A stretch of DNA of 64,000 nt from DATLNF01 sp046590575 (lineage in GTDB: Bacteria > Actinomycetota > Actinomycetes > BP-191), in the NCBI GenBank assembly GCA_046590575.1, contig JBKJUS010000012.1:28738-92737 (forward strand), given 5' to 3'. Positions within the stretch are counted from its first letter, which is position 1, and each line of letters starts with the position of its first letter. This document shows, piece after piece, positions 51,895 to 60,218 of this stretch. The position numbers and the translations under genes were made by a program. The notes below the pieces were generated by a model. It made no database searches. It had not been told where the DNA came from and worked only from the letters and a program-made list of their open reading frames with translations.

Positions 51895-53214
51895 ATGCTG
51901 CTCGCCCGCCGCGCTGCCCCTCTGGTCGCGCTTGCCCTGCTCGTCGCCTCGCCCAGCTACTCGCCCGCCCAGGCACCTGCGCCGCGCGGCGCAAAGGGCT
52001 TCACCGTCGTCGCGCAGATCCCCGGGCCGGGCGGCACAGACCTGGAGTTCCTCAGTCGCAGGCTCACCAACTTCCGGGATGCCCGCGGGAAGATGGTCAC
52101 CCCCGCACGCCCAGTCACTCGGCACTTCGCGGTGGTGGGCAATCAGAGGTCCAACGCGACGATCGTCGACATCACCAACCCAGAGAAGCCGTACGTCGCG
52201 GCCACGATCCCGTGCACGCTCAGCCAGGGTGACATCCAGGTCAACGCCGCGCGGAGCATCGTGGTCATCGCCAACGGCACTGGAAGCGCCGCCGAGGCGT
52301 GCTCGTTCGTGGACGCCGCCGACGGCGAGACCAAGCCGATGCCGCCGGGGTCGGCGATCGTCGACATCAAGAACATCTACTCCCCAAAGGTCGTCGCGTC
52401 GGCGCCTACCGCCGACGGCTCGCACAACCAGACTCTGCACCCCGCGGGCCGCTACCTCTACATCTCGACCTCGAACATCACCGAGGCTGACGGCCGCGTC
52501 CCGATCTACGACCTGGCCGACATCCGCCGACCCAAGTTGGTTGCGACGTTCTCCACACCCGGCAACGCTCCGCACGACGTCCGCTTCAACCCCAAGGGCA
52601 CGCGCGCCTACCTCGCCGGCATCAGCCAATACCGCATCCTCGACACGACGAACCCGGCCGCGCCCAAGCTGGTGAGCGTGTTCTACCCGCCGGGCAACTC
52701 CATCGGCCACGACACACTCGTTACCCCCGACGGCGCCTACCTCTTCGCCGGCGACGAGGGCGGCGGTGGCAGTACCTACCCCTGCCCGGGCGGTGCGATC
52801 CACGTCTTCGACATCCGGACGGAAGCAGCGCCGGTCTACCTCGGGCAGGCTTACGCTGGCGCCGGCCCGGTCACTAACCGCGACGCCGAGCCCACCACGG
52901 AGGTGGGCGCGCTCACGGCGTGCACCGCACACGTCATGGAGCTCAACCCGGACAAGCTGTCGCTCACCGCCGGCTGGTACGGCGCGGGCAGCCGGGTCTT
53001 CCGCTTCGACGACCTCTACAACGACGGCACCACTCCGTCACCGGGTCCGGCTTTTGCCTACGGCCACGACGGGGTCGGTCTCGTGGAGGCCGGCTGGATC
53101 GCGCCCGAGGGTGCCAACACCTGGTCCGCAAAGCAGTACGCCCCGGTGCCCGGGTACATCTTCTCCGACGACACCAAGCTCGGCTTCTACGTCACCCGGC
53201 TGCCCAAGAAGTAG
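51895..53214 (+). CDS. Secreted LVIVD-repeat beta-propeller protein
   Basis: 439 residues with a signal peptide (APLVALALLVASPSYSPAQA). Repeats of the LVIVD form occur: ATIVDITNPEKPYVAATI, SAIVDIKNIYSPKVVASA, VPIYDLADIRRPKLVATF, YRILDTTNPAAPKLVSVF and IHVFDIRTEAAPVYLGQA, five or six blades of a propeller. Function of these secreted repeat proteins is unknown; a binding scaffold is likely. ATG 51895 follows CCGGAG. It converges on the HNH gene. Confidence 0.87.
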   Translation: MLLARRAAPLVALALLVASPSYSPAQAPAPRGAKGFTVVAQIPGPGGTDLEFLSRRLTNFRDARGKMVTPARPVTRHFAVVGNQRSNATIVDITNPEKPYVAATIPCTLSQGDIQVNAARSIVVIANGTGSAAEACSFVDAADGETKPMPPGSAIVDIKNIYSPKVVASAPTADGSHNQTLHPAGRYLYISTSNITEADGRVPIYDLADIRRPKLVATFSTPGNAPHDVRFNPKGTRAYLAGISQYRILDTTNPAAPKLVSVFYPPGNSIGHDTLVTPDGAYLFAGDEGGGGSTYPCPGGAIHVFDIRTEAAPVYLGQAYAGAGPVTNRDAEPTTEVGALTACTAHVMELNPDKLSLTAGWYGAGSRVFRFDDLYNDGTTPSPGPAFAYGHDGVGLVEAGWIAPEGANTWSAKQYAPVPGYIFSDDTKLGFYVTRLPKK

Positions 53215-53260
53215 ACCTCCCTGCCCGTGACGATCCACCATGGGTGCCGGCCTGATCGGC

Positions 53261-54490
53261 TCAGCCCCGGATGACCGCGGGAGGGCCGCGCACGGCGGTG
53301 CCGTCGGGCCGGTAAAGGGTGAAGTGGCCGGGAGTGCCGGTCAGGGTCCACCCGCGGCTCAGCAGGCCGTGGTGGTAGCGGCAGAGCAGGCACAGGTTGG
53401 CGAGGTCGGTCAGCCCGCCGTCTTCCCAGGGCAGCAGATGATGGGCTTCGCACCAGCGGGGCGGGCGACCGCAGACGACGCAGCCTCGGTCGCGGGCGGC
53501 CAGCGCGCGGCGCTGCGCGGGGCTGGCGGTGCGAATCGCCCGGCCGTGGTCGAGAATCTCGCTCGGCCCGCGCATGAGCAGCCGGCTGATCGCCGCATCG
53601 TCGGTGAGCTGGCAGAGCGTGGCGAGGTCGATGACGGCGCCGGTGTGCTCGAGGACCGCGGGCTCGAAGCCGCCCACCGCGTCCAGGGCCAGGGTGCCGC
53701 GGCCGTAGCGGCGCGCCGCGGCGAGGGTGTCCAACGGCACGTGCACGACCAGCTGCGGGCGGCTGCCGCCCATCTCCGGCAGCCGGCCGGTGTCGAGGGC
53801 GTCGCGGACCAGGTCGTAGAGCCCGTCGTGACGGCGCTGCGCGGCAGTGCGGGTGTCTTCCGGGCCGGTGGGCTGGCTCGCTGCGTCTAACGCCAGCAGC
53901 AGCGCCTCCCCGACGAGTGGGGTGAGCAGGCCGCTCACCGCGACCATCCCGTTGAGAGTCTTCGACGCGAACAGTTTGCGGGTCTCATCCCGCGGCCCGG
54001 TGTCGCGGCTGTGCCGACCGGCATCGACGCGGTGCCGGAAGCGTTCGACCACGATCCGCAGCCGCCCGGGGTCCAGCCGCTCGGCCGCCTCGACCAGGGT
54101 CGGCTCGGCCTGCTCGACCAGCTCACGGTCCAGGCCTTCAACGCCGCCAACGAGCGCCCGGACATGCTCGAAGCCGATCCGCCCGTCCGCAAACGCTGCG
54201 GCCGTCGAAGGCAGGTCACCGCGGGCGAACGCCCGAGCCGCGTAGACCCGGCCGAACGCCGCCCCGCGGGTCATCCGGCCGACGCCGACCAGCCACGCCC
54301 CCGTCGACGTCGCGCCGCCAACCTCGGCGCCGCCATGACGGTCGAAGTGGCCGATCCGCCGGACGATCTGCGCGTCGAGCCGAGCCTGCAACGACAGCAG
54401 CCCGACGATGTCCTCGCCCACCACACCCACCGGACAGGCGAACAGGTCAGCGCCAGCCAACTCGTCGATCGCCGAACCCAGAGCACTCAC
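53261..54490 (-). CDS. DUF222 HNH endonuclease-like protein (13E12-repeat type)
   Basis: 409 residues. DUF222 helical region about 20-330 (LQARLDAQIVRRIGHFDRHGG ... SGLLTPLVGEALLLALDA) and a C-terminal HNH motif with zinc cysteines (GCVVCGRPPRWCEAHHLLPW, LANLCLLCRYHH). This is the family called 13E12 repeats in mycobacteria, often present in many copies per genome. GTG 54490 is chosen for GGGAGG 7 bases before it; GTG 54499 has none. It interrupts the stretch between murJ and the pseudokinase and may be a mobile-gene-like passenger. Confidence 0.9.
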   Translation of the reverse strand: MSALGSAIDELAGADLFACPVGVVGEDIVGLLSLQARLDAQIVRRIGHFDRHGGAEVGGATSTGAWLVGVGRMTRGAAFGRVYAARAFARGDLPSTAAAFADGRIGFEHVRALVGGVEGLDRELVEQAEPTLVEAAERLDPGRLRIVVERFRHRVDAGRHSRDTGPRDETRKLFASKTLNGMVAVSGLLTPLVGEALLLALDAASQPTGPEDTRTAAQRRHDGLYDLVRDALDTGRLPEMGGSRPQLVVHVPLDTLAAARRYGRGTLALDAVGGFEPAVLEHTGAVIDLATLCQLTDDAAISRLLMRGPSEILDHGRAIRTASPAQRRALAARDRGCVVCGRPPRWCEAHHLLPWEDGGLTDLANLCLLCRYHHGLLSRGWTLTGTPGHFTLYRPDGTAVRGPPAVIRG

Positions 54491-54581
54491 CCGCCACACC
54501 TCCCGCCGTACCCGAGTCGAATACGTGTTCGACTACCAAGGTAACGGGCAGAACTGCCAGAAAACGGTGTAGCGCAGCGAA

Positions 54582-54590
54582 TGTGGACAA
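54582..54590. promoter_or_regulatory. Single DnaA-box-like 9-mer
   Basis: TGTGGACAA (reverse complement of TTGTCCACA) in the divergent gap between the HNH and pseudokinase genes. One site alone is weak evidence. Confidence 0.3.
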
Positions 54591-54653
54591 CTATTCGGCC
54601 TGCCCCTGGGCCGCCGCATAGAGTGGGCTGGTCCAGACCACAGAGAGAGCACG

Positions 54654-56147
54654 GTGAGCGAGCGCACAGAGGCGAGCGTCGACCAGGTGCTCGCCGGGCG
54701 CTATCGGCTACTGCGCCCAGTCACCCGTCATCGGGTCAGCACGTTGTGGCGCGGAGTCGACGAGGTGCTCGCCCGACCGGTTGCCGTGCGCACGCTGGAG
54801 CGGCCGGAGACGGTGGTCGGCGGCAAGGACGCCTACCTCGCGGCAGCGGTCCTCGCCGGCCGACTGGCCCATCCTCGAATCGCCAGCATCTACGACGCGG
54901 CCGAGGAGGATGGCCTGCCCTATGTCGTGAGTGAGTGGGTCGACGGCGGATCGCTGGCCGCGCTGCTTGCCCGAGGTCCGCTTGACGCGCCGCGCGCGAC
55001 AACCGTCGTAGCCCAAGTGGCCGAGGCGACGGCGTACGCCCATCGTCGAGGGGTTGCGCATCTCGACCTCGACGCGCTCAACGTGCTGCTCTGCGCGGAC
55101 GGCTCGACGAAAGTCACCGACTTTCGGCTCGGCGCGTTGCTGCGAGCAGCAGCAGACGCGACTCCGCCCCCGGCCGAACGCCAGGACGGGTCGCTGGACC
55201 CTGACGACGAAGCGAGAGACGTCCGAGGGCTCGGCGCGCTCCTCTACGCCTGCCTGACCGCGCGGTCGGCGTCCGGTAGCGAAGCCGAGCTGCCCCCGGC
55301 TCCCACCAGGGATGGCGCCCTGCTCAGCCCTCGGCAGGTCCGCGCCGGAGTGCCGCGCGAAGTCGACGCAGTGGTCGCCCGGCTGCTGCTTCCGACCAAA
55401 CCGCGCGGTGCGGCGCCCCTCACCTCGGCGGCCGACGTGGTCGCCGCCCTGGCCCACCTGCCCGGGGCGGGCGCCTCGGCGCGCTCGAGTGAGCCGACAC
55501 CGCTGGTCCGGCCGGAGCGGCGGAGGGTCACCCGGTGGCTGCGCTGGGGGGTGCCCGCGCTACTCGTAGCCGGGCTCGGCGCAGCAGCGCTCGCCGCGGG
55601 TTACAGCATCGGCGAGCTGCCCCGCCCGCCCGGTGCGATCTCGCCGCTCGAGGCTCCGGCCAGCGCCGTGCCGGCCGCACCCGAGGTCGACCCTGCCACG
55701 GCCGCTGCTCGAGTAGTCGCAGTAGCCGCCTTCGACCCACGCCCGGGTGACGGCCAAGAACGCAACCAGACCGTGCCGCTGGCCACCGACGGCGACCCCT
55801 CGACCGCCTGGGAGACCGTGCAGTACCGCAGCGCCGACTTCGGCCGGCTCAAGGACGGTGTCGGGTTGCTCTTCGACCTTGGCTCATCCGTCAAGGTGCG
55901 CAGCGTCGAGGTGGCCTTCGCCCAGAAGGGCCTCTCGGTGGAGCTGCGCGCCGCCAACGAGCGTGGCTCCTCGGTCGGCGACTATGCAGTGGTCGCGCAA
56001 GTCAGTGATGCCGCTGCACGTGTTGCCCTGCGCCCAGCAGCATCCACGCCGCCGTCGCGCTACTGGTTGGTGTGGGTCACCAAGCTGGTGAAGTCCGACG
56101 GCGACAAATTCAAGGCGGGTGTGGCAGAGGTCGTCTTCGGCCGATGA
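54654..56147 (+). CDS. Membrane pseudokinase (counterpart of the mycobacterial MviN C-terminal region)
   Basis: 497 residues. Kinase-like domain about 14-270, but key residues are degraded: no Gly loop (RPVTRHRVSTLW), VAVR46 in place of the ATP-lysine motif, HLDLDALN (136-143) in place of HRDLKPEN, and DFR (156-158) in place of DFG. A helix (GVPALLVAGLGAAALAAGYSI, about 298-318) leads to an extracellular beta domain about 360-497 (discoidin-like ATDGDPSTAWETVQY). The whole matches what follows the membrane part of mycobacterial MviN (Rv3910). There phosphorylation recruits FhaA; a scaffold role is likely here. GTG 54654; ribosome site weak. Confidence 0.85.
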   Translation: MSERTEASVDQVLAGRYRLLRPVTRHRVSTLWRGVDEVLARPVAVRTLERPETVVGGKDAYLAAAVLAGRLAHPRIASIYDAAEEDGLPYVVSEWVDGGSLAALLARGPLDAPRATTVVAQVAEATAYAHRRGVAHLDLDALNVLLCADGSTKVTDFRLGALLRAAADATPPPAERQDGSLDPDDEARDVRGLGALLYACLTARSASGSEAELPPAPTRDGALLSPRQVRAGVPREVDAVVARLLLPTKPRGAAPLTSAADVVAALAHLPGAGASARSSEPTPLVRPERRRVTRWLRWGVPALLVAGLGAAALAAGYSIGELPRPPGAISPLEAPASAVPAAPEVDPATAAARVVAVAAFDPRPGDGQERNQTVPLATDGDPSTAWETVQYRSADFGRLKDGVGLLFDLGSSVKVRSVEVAFAQKGLSVELRAANERGSSVGDYAVVAQVSDAAARVALRPAASTPPSRYWLVWVTKLVKSDGDKFKAGVAEVVFGR

Positions 56148-56177
56148 CGCCGCGGTAATCGCTACGCTCGACGCGCG

Positions 56178-56804
56178 ATGCCTGAAGACCTGAGCGAGCT
56201 CGACGACGCGGCCCTGATGACGCGGCACCTCGATGGTGACGAGTCGGCGTTCGGTGTGCTCGTCGCGCGACACCGGGACCGAGCCTGGTCCGTGGCGCTT
56301 CGCACGCTCGGCGACCCGAGCGAAGCCGCTGACGCCGTGCAGGACGCCTTTCTCTCTGCGTTCCGCGCGGCGAGCAGCTTCCGCAGCGAGGCGAAGTTCT
56401 CCACCTGGCTGCACCGCATCGTGGTCAACGCCTGCCTGGACCGGATGCGGCGGGCCCGAGTGCGCCCCGCTGTGCCGCTCGATGACGCGACAGCAGCGAC
56501 GATCGCCGATCCGTACGACGCCTACGCCGCGAGCGACCTCTCCGCCGATATCGCGGGCGCGCTGGCCCGGATCGGCGAGGACCAGCGCGTCGCGATCGTG
56601 CTGGTGGATGTGCACGGGATGGCTGTCGAGGAGGCTGCGGCTGTGCTGGGGGTGCCAGCCGGCACCGTGAAGTCACGCTGTCACCGCGGGCGGGCCGCCC
56701 TCGCCGCCCAACTCGCGCACCTGCGCCCGCGCCGGGGAACCGAGCCCGGAGATGGCGCGTCGAACCAGACGAGCCCATCCGCACCGACCCCGAGCGAGTC
56801 ATGA
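56178..56804 (+). CDS. sigM: ECF sigma factor SigM
   Basis: 208 residues: region 2 about 20-95 (LVARHRDRAWSVALRTLGDPSEAADAVQDAFLSAFRA, SFRSEAKFSTWLHRIVVNACLDRMRR) and region 4 about 130-185 (LARIGEDQRVAIVLVDVHGMAVEEAAAVLGVPAGTVKSRCHRGR), with a Pro/Ser tail. Assignment to sigM rests on position between MurJ/pseudokinase and anti-sigma/trxB (as Rv3911). ATG 56178; TACGCT 9 bases upstream may be a leaderless -10. The anti-sigma gene overlaps by four bases. Confidence 0.9.
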   Translation: MPEDLSELDDAALMTRHLDGDESAFGVLVARHRDRAWSVALRTLGDPSEAADAVQDAFLSAFRAASSFRSEAKFSTWLHRIVVNACLDRMRRARVRPAVPLDDATAATIADPYDAYAASDLSADIAGALARIGEDQRVAIVLVDVHGMAVEEAAAVLGVPAGTVKSRCHRGRAALAAQLAHLRPRRGTEPGDGASNQTSPSAPTPSES

Positions 56805-57676
56805 CCGATCTCACGGACCACCCCGACCCCGAGACGCTGGCGGCCTGCGCCGCCGGTGACCTCGAGCCCGGTGCCGCCGAGACGGTCTCTCGCCACCTCA
56901 CCGGCTGCGCCGACTGCGCGGCCGACGCGGCCGCCATTGCGCGAGTCACCGACGCCCTCGCCTTGCTGCCGCCGCTCGCCATGCCGGTCGACGTCATCAC
57001 CTCCCTGGAGCGGGCCCTCGAGGCCGAGCGAAACGCCGCCACTGGCCCAGCGGCAGAGACCGTCGCGCTGCCCGCTGGGGTCACCGTTCCGCCGTCGCTC
57101 GCCGATGCCCGGCGACGCCGGCGCCCCACGCTGGCGCCGTATGCGGCTGCGGCTGCCGTCATCGGACTCGCTGCCGCGGTCGGCCTGGGTGCACTGCGGG
57201 ACAACGGGATGCGCGATCGGGACGCCTCGAGCGCCCTCGACGCCGGCGGCGACTCTCTCGCCGAGCCAGCCACACTGCAGCTGCAGAGCGGGACCGACTA
57301 CGCCGCTGGCACCCTCGCCGACCAAGTTCGCACTGCGCTGTCGGCACCGGCGAGCACCGAGCTCAAGGCGGCCGCGCCAGGTGGCGCTGTCCCGGCTCCC
57401 GGCTCAGTGGCCGACCCCGGCAGCCCCGCGGCGGAGGATGCCCGGGCCGCTCGGGCCGCGCCACTTGGCCCGCAAGACCTCGACTCCTGCCTGCAGGAGC
57501 TCTCCGGCGGCCCTGGCGCGCAGCCAGTGCTCGTCGACTCCGCGACCTACGCGGGCATGCCGGCGCTGGTGATCGTGCTGGCGTTCCGGACCGACAAACT
57601 CGATGTCTTCGTCGTCCGGCCGGACTGCCGGGTCGGCAACGACGCGCTGATCTACTTCCAGCGCATCGACGCCTGA
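56801..57676 (+). CDS. Anti-sigma-M factor (ZAS zinc-binding, membrane)
   Basis: 291 residues. Zinc anti-sigma motif His32-x3-Cys36-x2-Cys39 in RHLTGCADC, the sigma-binding helical domain 1-90, one membrane helix (LAPYAAAAAVIGLAAAVGLGAL) about 108-128, and an Ala/Pro linker leading to a C-terminal domain with PQDLDSCLQELSG and ALVIVLAFRTDKLDVFVVRPDC. Four-base ATGA overlap with sigM; this is the Rv3912 counterpart. It should hold SigM at the membrane until wall or redox stress. Its 3' end overlaps the converging zinc-finger gene by 25 bases. Confidence 0.88.
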   Translation: MTDLTDHPDPETLAACAAGDLEPGAAETVSRHLTGCADCAADAAAIARVTDALALLPPLAMPVDVITSLERALEAERNAATGPAAETVALPAGVTVPPSLADARRRRRPTLAPYAAAAAVIGLAAAVGLGALRDNGMRDRDASSALDAGGDSLAEPATLQLQSGTDYAAGTLADQVRTALSAPASTELKAAAPGGAVPAPGSVADPGSPAAEDARAARAAPLGPQDLDSCLQELSGGPGAQPVLVDSATYAGMPALVIVLAFRTDKLDVFVVRPDCRVGNDALIYFQRIDA

Positions 57677-58233
57677 CCCCCGCGACCCTTCTGACGCTTT
57701 TTCGTCGATGGCGGCTGCGTCCAGAACCACGCGCCCGCGGCCGCCGCGAGGTACGGCGGACCGACGGTGCCGCCAGGCGCGAGCAGTCCGGCTGATCCCT
57801 CCAGGACGAAGGAGAGCGCCGCGGACAGCACGGCGTAGAACACCGCGACGAGACGCACCGGCACTCCTCGCGCGCCGCCCGCGCCACGCTCCGCGGCAAT
57901 CGCGCAGAGGATCCCGATGCCGGCCGGTACGAGGAGCGAGAAGTAACGCACCTCGACATACTGCTGGCCGACGAACCCACTCAGGACGGCCGTCAGATGG
58001 GCGAGCACCGCGGCCCCGACGACCGCGCGCAGGTCGACCGGCGGACGGGGCGCCGTGGCACTGCTGCGCCCCCCGCAGACCTGGCAGCCACCACCGGTAG
58101 CAGCAGCCGCATCGGCCGAGCAGCGTGGTCGGGCACACACCGGGCACGCGTCTGCCGCCGGTCGGGACGGGTGGACCGCACAGCGGTCCGCCTGAAGAGC
58201 GGCGGGCCCAGCAGTTTCGACGGCAGTCAGCAC
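57652..58233 (-). CDS. Membrane protein with B-box-like zinc finger
   Basis: 193 residues. N-terminal Cys/His cluster (DRCAVHPSRPAADACPVCARPRC, then CQVCGG) resembling a B-box zinc finger, then four membrane helices (LRAVVGAAVLAHLTAVL, YFSLLVPAGIGILCAIA, VRLVAVFYAVLSAALSFVL, PYLAAAAGAWFW). GTG 58233 has GAGGA 9 bases before it; the frame further up crosses the trxB promoter. Divergent from trxB. Function unknown; similar small zinc-finger membrane proteins occur near this locus in other actinobacteria as far as I recall. Confidence 0.78.
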   Translation of the reverse strand: MLTAVETAGPAALQADRCAVHPSRPAADACPVCARPRCSADAAAATGGGCQVCGGRSSATAPRPPVDLRAVVGAAVLAHLTAVLSGFVGQQYVEVRYFSLLVPAGIGILCAIAAERGAGGARGVPVRLVAVFYAVLSAALSFVLEGSAGLLAPGGTVGPPYLAAAAGAWFWTQPPSTKKRQKGRGGQASMRWK

Positions 58234-58285
58234 GCGCGAATCCTCGCACGCGCCGCGTGCCGTCCGCCGATCGTCATCATTCGGC

Positions 58286-58312
58286 GGAATCTGCACGTGA
58301 CTACCATCGGTT
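58286..58312 (+). promoter_or_regulatory. SigR/SigH-type promoter of trxB
   Basis: GGAAT (58286-58290), 19 bases, GTT (58310-58312): the thiol-oxidative-stress sigma consensus (GGGAAT-N18/19-GTT, with the first G here C). It lies 66 bases before the trxB start. trxB is a classic SigR/SigH target. Confidence 0.65.
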
Positions 58313-58377
58313 GACCCTGGCGGACGACGTAACGCCGGACCCGCCGGGACCGGACCACATACGAGAGGCGACACCCC

Positions 58378-59352
58378 GTGAGCGGCACCACCAGAGAAGT
58401 GATCATCATCGGATCGGGTCCGGCCGGCCTGACAGCCGCCCTCTACAGCGCCAGGGCCGAGCTAGCACCCCTGGTGGTCGAGGGGATCGCCGCGGGCGGA
58501 CAGCTGATGTTGACCACAGAAGTGGAGAACTTCCCGGGCTTCCCGACCGGAATCATGGGTCCGGAGCTGATGGACAACATGCGGCAGCAGGCGGAGCGGT
58601 TCGGTGCGGAGTTCCTCACCGACGACGTGTCGCGGGTGGATCTCACCGGCGAGATCAAGCGGGTCTGGGTAGGCGACGTCGAACACACCGCACGGACCGT
58701 GATCATCTCGACCGGAGCCAAGGCCAACTGGCTCAACCTGCCCAACGAGCAGCGCCTCATCGGGCGTGGGGCGTCGAGCTGCGCGACCTGCGACGGATTC
58801 TTCTTCCGCGACCACGACATCGCCGTCGTCGGCGGCGGCGACTCGGCGCTCGAGGAGGCCACCTTCCTCACCCGGTTCGCCAAGTCAGTGACCGTGTTGG
58901 TACGCCGGGACGCCCTGCGCGCCAGCAAGATCATGCAAGAGCGGGCCCACGCCAACGACAAGATCAGCTTTCGGTGGAACGTCGCCGTCGAGGACGTCCT
59001 CGGCGCCGAGACGGTCGAAGGCCTCGTGCTGCGCGACACGGTCACCGGCGAGCAGTCGACACTGGCAGTCACGGGGCTCTTCGTAGCCATCGGCCACACA
59101 CCCAACACCGGGCTATTTACCGGTCAGGTCGACCTCGACGACGCCGGCTACATCCGGGTCGATTCGCCCGGCACCCAGACCAACCTGGCCGGCGTATTCG
59201 CCTGCGGCGACGTCGTGGACCACATCTACCGGCAGGCCATCACTGCCGCTGGGACCGGCTGCGCGGCCAGCCTCGATGCGGAACGTCATCTCACCGCCAT
59301 TGAGGTGGCCCACCCCCAGGGCGCTCAGGTCAGCCAGGTCGCCCAGGCCTAG
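58378..59352 (+). CDS. trxB: Thioredoxin reductase
   Basis: FAD/NADPH enzyme reducing thioredoxin; 324 residues. FAD site VIIIGSGPAGLTAALYSARA, redox CATC in SSCATCDGFFFR, NADPH site VVGGGDSALEEATFL, and the second FAD motif GVFACGDVVDHIYRQAITAAGTGCAASLDAE. GTG start. SigR-type promoter upstream. Convergent with a minus-strand membrane gene whose frame continues 240 bases into the end of trxB, separating trxB from trxA, which are adjacent in mycobacteria. Confidence 0.95.
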   Translation: MSGTTREVIIIGSGPAGLTAALYSARAELAPLVVEGIAAGGQLMLTTEVENFPGFPTGIMGPELMDNMRQQAERFGAEFLTDDVSRVDLTGEIKRVWVGDVEHTARTVIISTGAKANWLNLPNEQRLIGRGASSCATCDGFFFRDHDIAVVGGGDSALEEATFLTRFAKSVTVLVRRDALRASKIMQERAHANDKISFRWNVAVEDVLGAETVEGLVLRDTVTGEQSTLAVTGLFVAIGHTPNTGLFTGQVDLDDAGYIRVDSPGTQTNLAGVFACGDVVDHIYRQAITAAGTGCAASLDAERHLTAIEVAHPQGAQVSQVAQA

Positions 59353-60087
59353 CGGGTCAAGCGGGTCGATGACCGGGGCACTCGCGTCGGGACGCGCCAT
59401 CCGCGCGGATGCCTCCGGGTCCACTGCGGCCGGCACCAAGCCGGGCCGGACCTCAGCCCGCGGAGCGACCACATGGGGGACAGGAACCGTGCGCGTCTGC
59501 GCGGGAGCGAGCGGACTGGCCGGGGCCGTCTCGTGGTCCCGGAGCATCCGGGCCACTGGGAAGCCACCGTCGTCTGCCGACGCACCCACCATCTCGGGCA
59601 CACCCAACGGGTTCGCGGGGATCACCTGCCGCGCCGCTGGCGACGCCAAGAGCGGCGGGGCGATGGCGTTGCTTTCGGGGGCGTTGCTTTCGGGGGCGGA
59701 GCCGACAACCGCACCATGACTCGTCGCCTTCGGGAGAACTGGTGCGGCCGCGGGCACAGCGGGTGCATTCGTCACAGAGCCGCCGAGCATCGGGGCGGCG
59801 GTGACCGCAGACGCCGCTGTACGCCGGGCCCGGTCACGATCTGCCTTGGACGGCGCACCATCGCGCAACCAATCGCTGAACCACAACGCCACGAGCGTAG
59901 GTACGAGCGGGAGCAGCACCGTGAAGAGCGTCGACACGCCGAGACCGACGGTCGGCCCCACGCGGTCACCGTCCTCGAGGCGCTCGCCAGTGATCGCCGC
60001 GATGACCAGGCCGAGCACCGACGACCACCCGGCATAGACGGCGATCCAGGCCATCACCGCCAGTGGGTAGCGCCCCAGCTTTCTCAT
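59113..60087 (-). CDS. Membrane protein with long disordered tail overlapping trxB antisense
   Basis: Frame of 324 residues. ATG 60087 is set by a leaderless-type box (TACACT, 60095-60100, 7 bases upstream) and by two N-terminal membrane helices (RYPLAVMAWIAVYAGWSSVLGLVIAA, VGLGVSTLFTVLLPLVPTLVALWF). After a basic segment (PSKADRDRARRTAAS) the rest is Ala/Pro-rich and disordered, with a short SAPESNAPESN repeat. The last 80 codons run antisense through the end of trxB, where codon choice is dictated by trxB, so the true end may be misjudged or the gene may have lost its stop. Function unknown. Confidence 0.65.
   Translation of the reverse strand: MRKLGRYPLAVMAWIAVYAGWSSVLGLVIAAITGERLEDGDRVGPTVGLGVSTLFTVLLPLVPTLVALWFSDWLRDGAPSKADRDRARRTAASAVTAAPMLGGSVTNAPAVPAAAPVLPKATSHGAVVGSAPESNAPESNAIAPPLLASPAARQVIPANPLGVPEMVGASADDGGFPVARMLRDHETAPASPLAPAQTRTVPVPHVVAPRAEVRPGLVPAAVDPEASARMARPDASAPVIDPLDPLGLGDLADLSALGVGHLNGGEMTFRIEAGRAAGPSGSDGLPVDVVHDVAAGEYAGQVGLGAGRIDPDVAGVVEVDLTGK
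59672..59699. repeat. 15-base tandem repeat in the membrane-protein tail
   Basis: TTGCTTTCGGGGGCG occurs twice in tandem (the second starts 15 bases after the first) and encodes the minus-strand APESN repeats. Confidence 0.7.
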
Positions 60088-60125
60088 GAGGTCCAGTGTA
60101 AGGAGCACCGGGCAGTAGCCTCGAT

Positions 60126-60151
60126 GGAATCGGCGGACCTCGCGTAGCGTT
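60126..60151 (+). promoter_or_regulatory. SigR/SigH-type promoter of trxA
   Basis: GGAAT (60126-60130), 18 bases, GTT (60149-60151), 68 bases before the trxA start. Together with the matching element before trxB this suggests joint induction by disulfide stress despite the separation of the two genes. Confidence 0.68.
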
Positions 60152-60218
60152 GCTGACGATGCCCAGACATTCCAACCCAGACATCCAACGACGCATCGCA
60201 TTCATCAAGGAGTCCACC

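Noticed and set aside
51163..52932. 589-codon minus-strand frame opposite NlpC/P60 and LVIVD genes
   Set aside because: Covers two well-supported genes, Arg/Gly/Val-rich, no start signal or domain.
60150..60218. N-terminal extension of thioredoxin
   Set aside because: The extra 23 codons overlap the SigR-type promoter's downstream end and are not in the family; GTG 60219 has AAGGAG.
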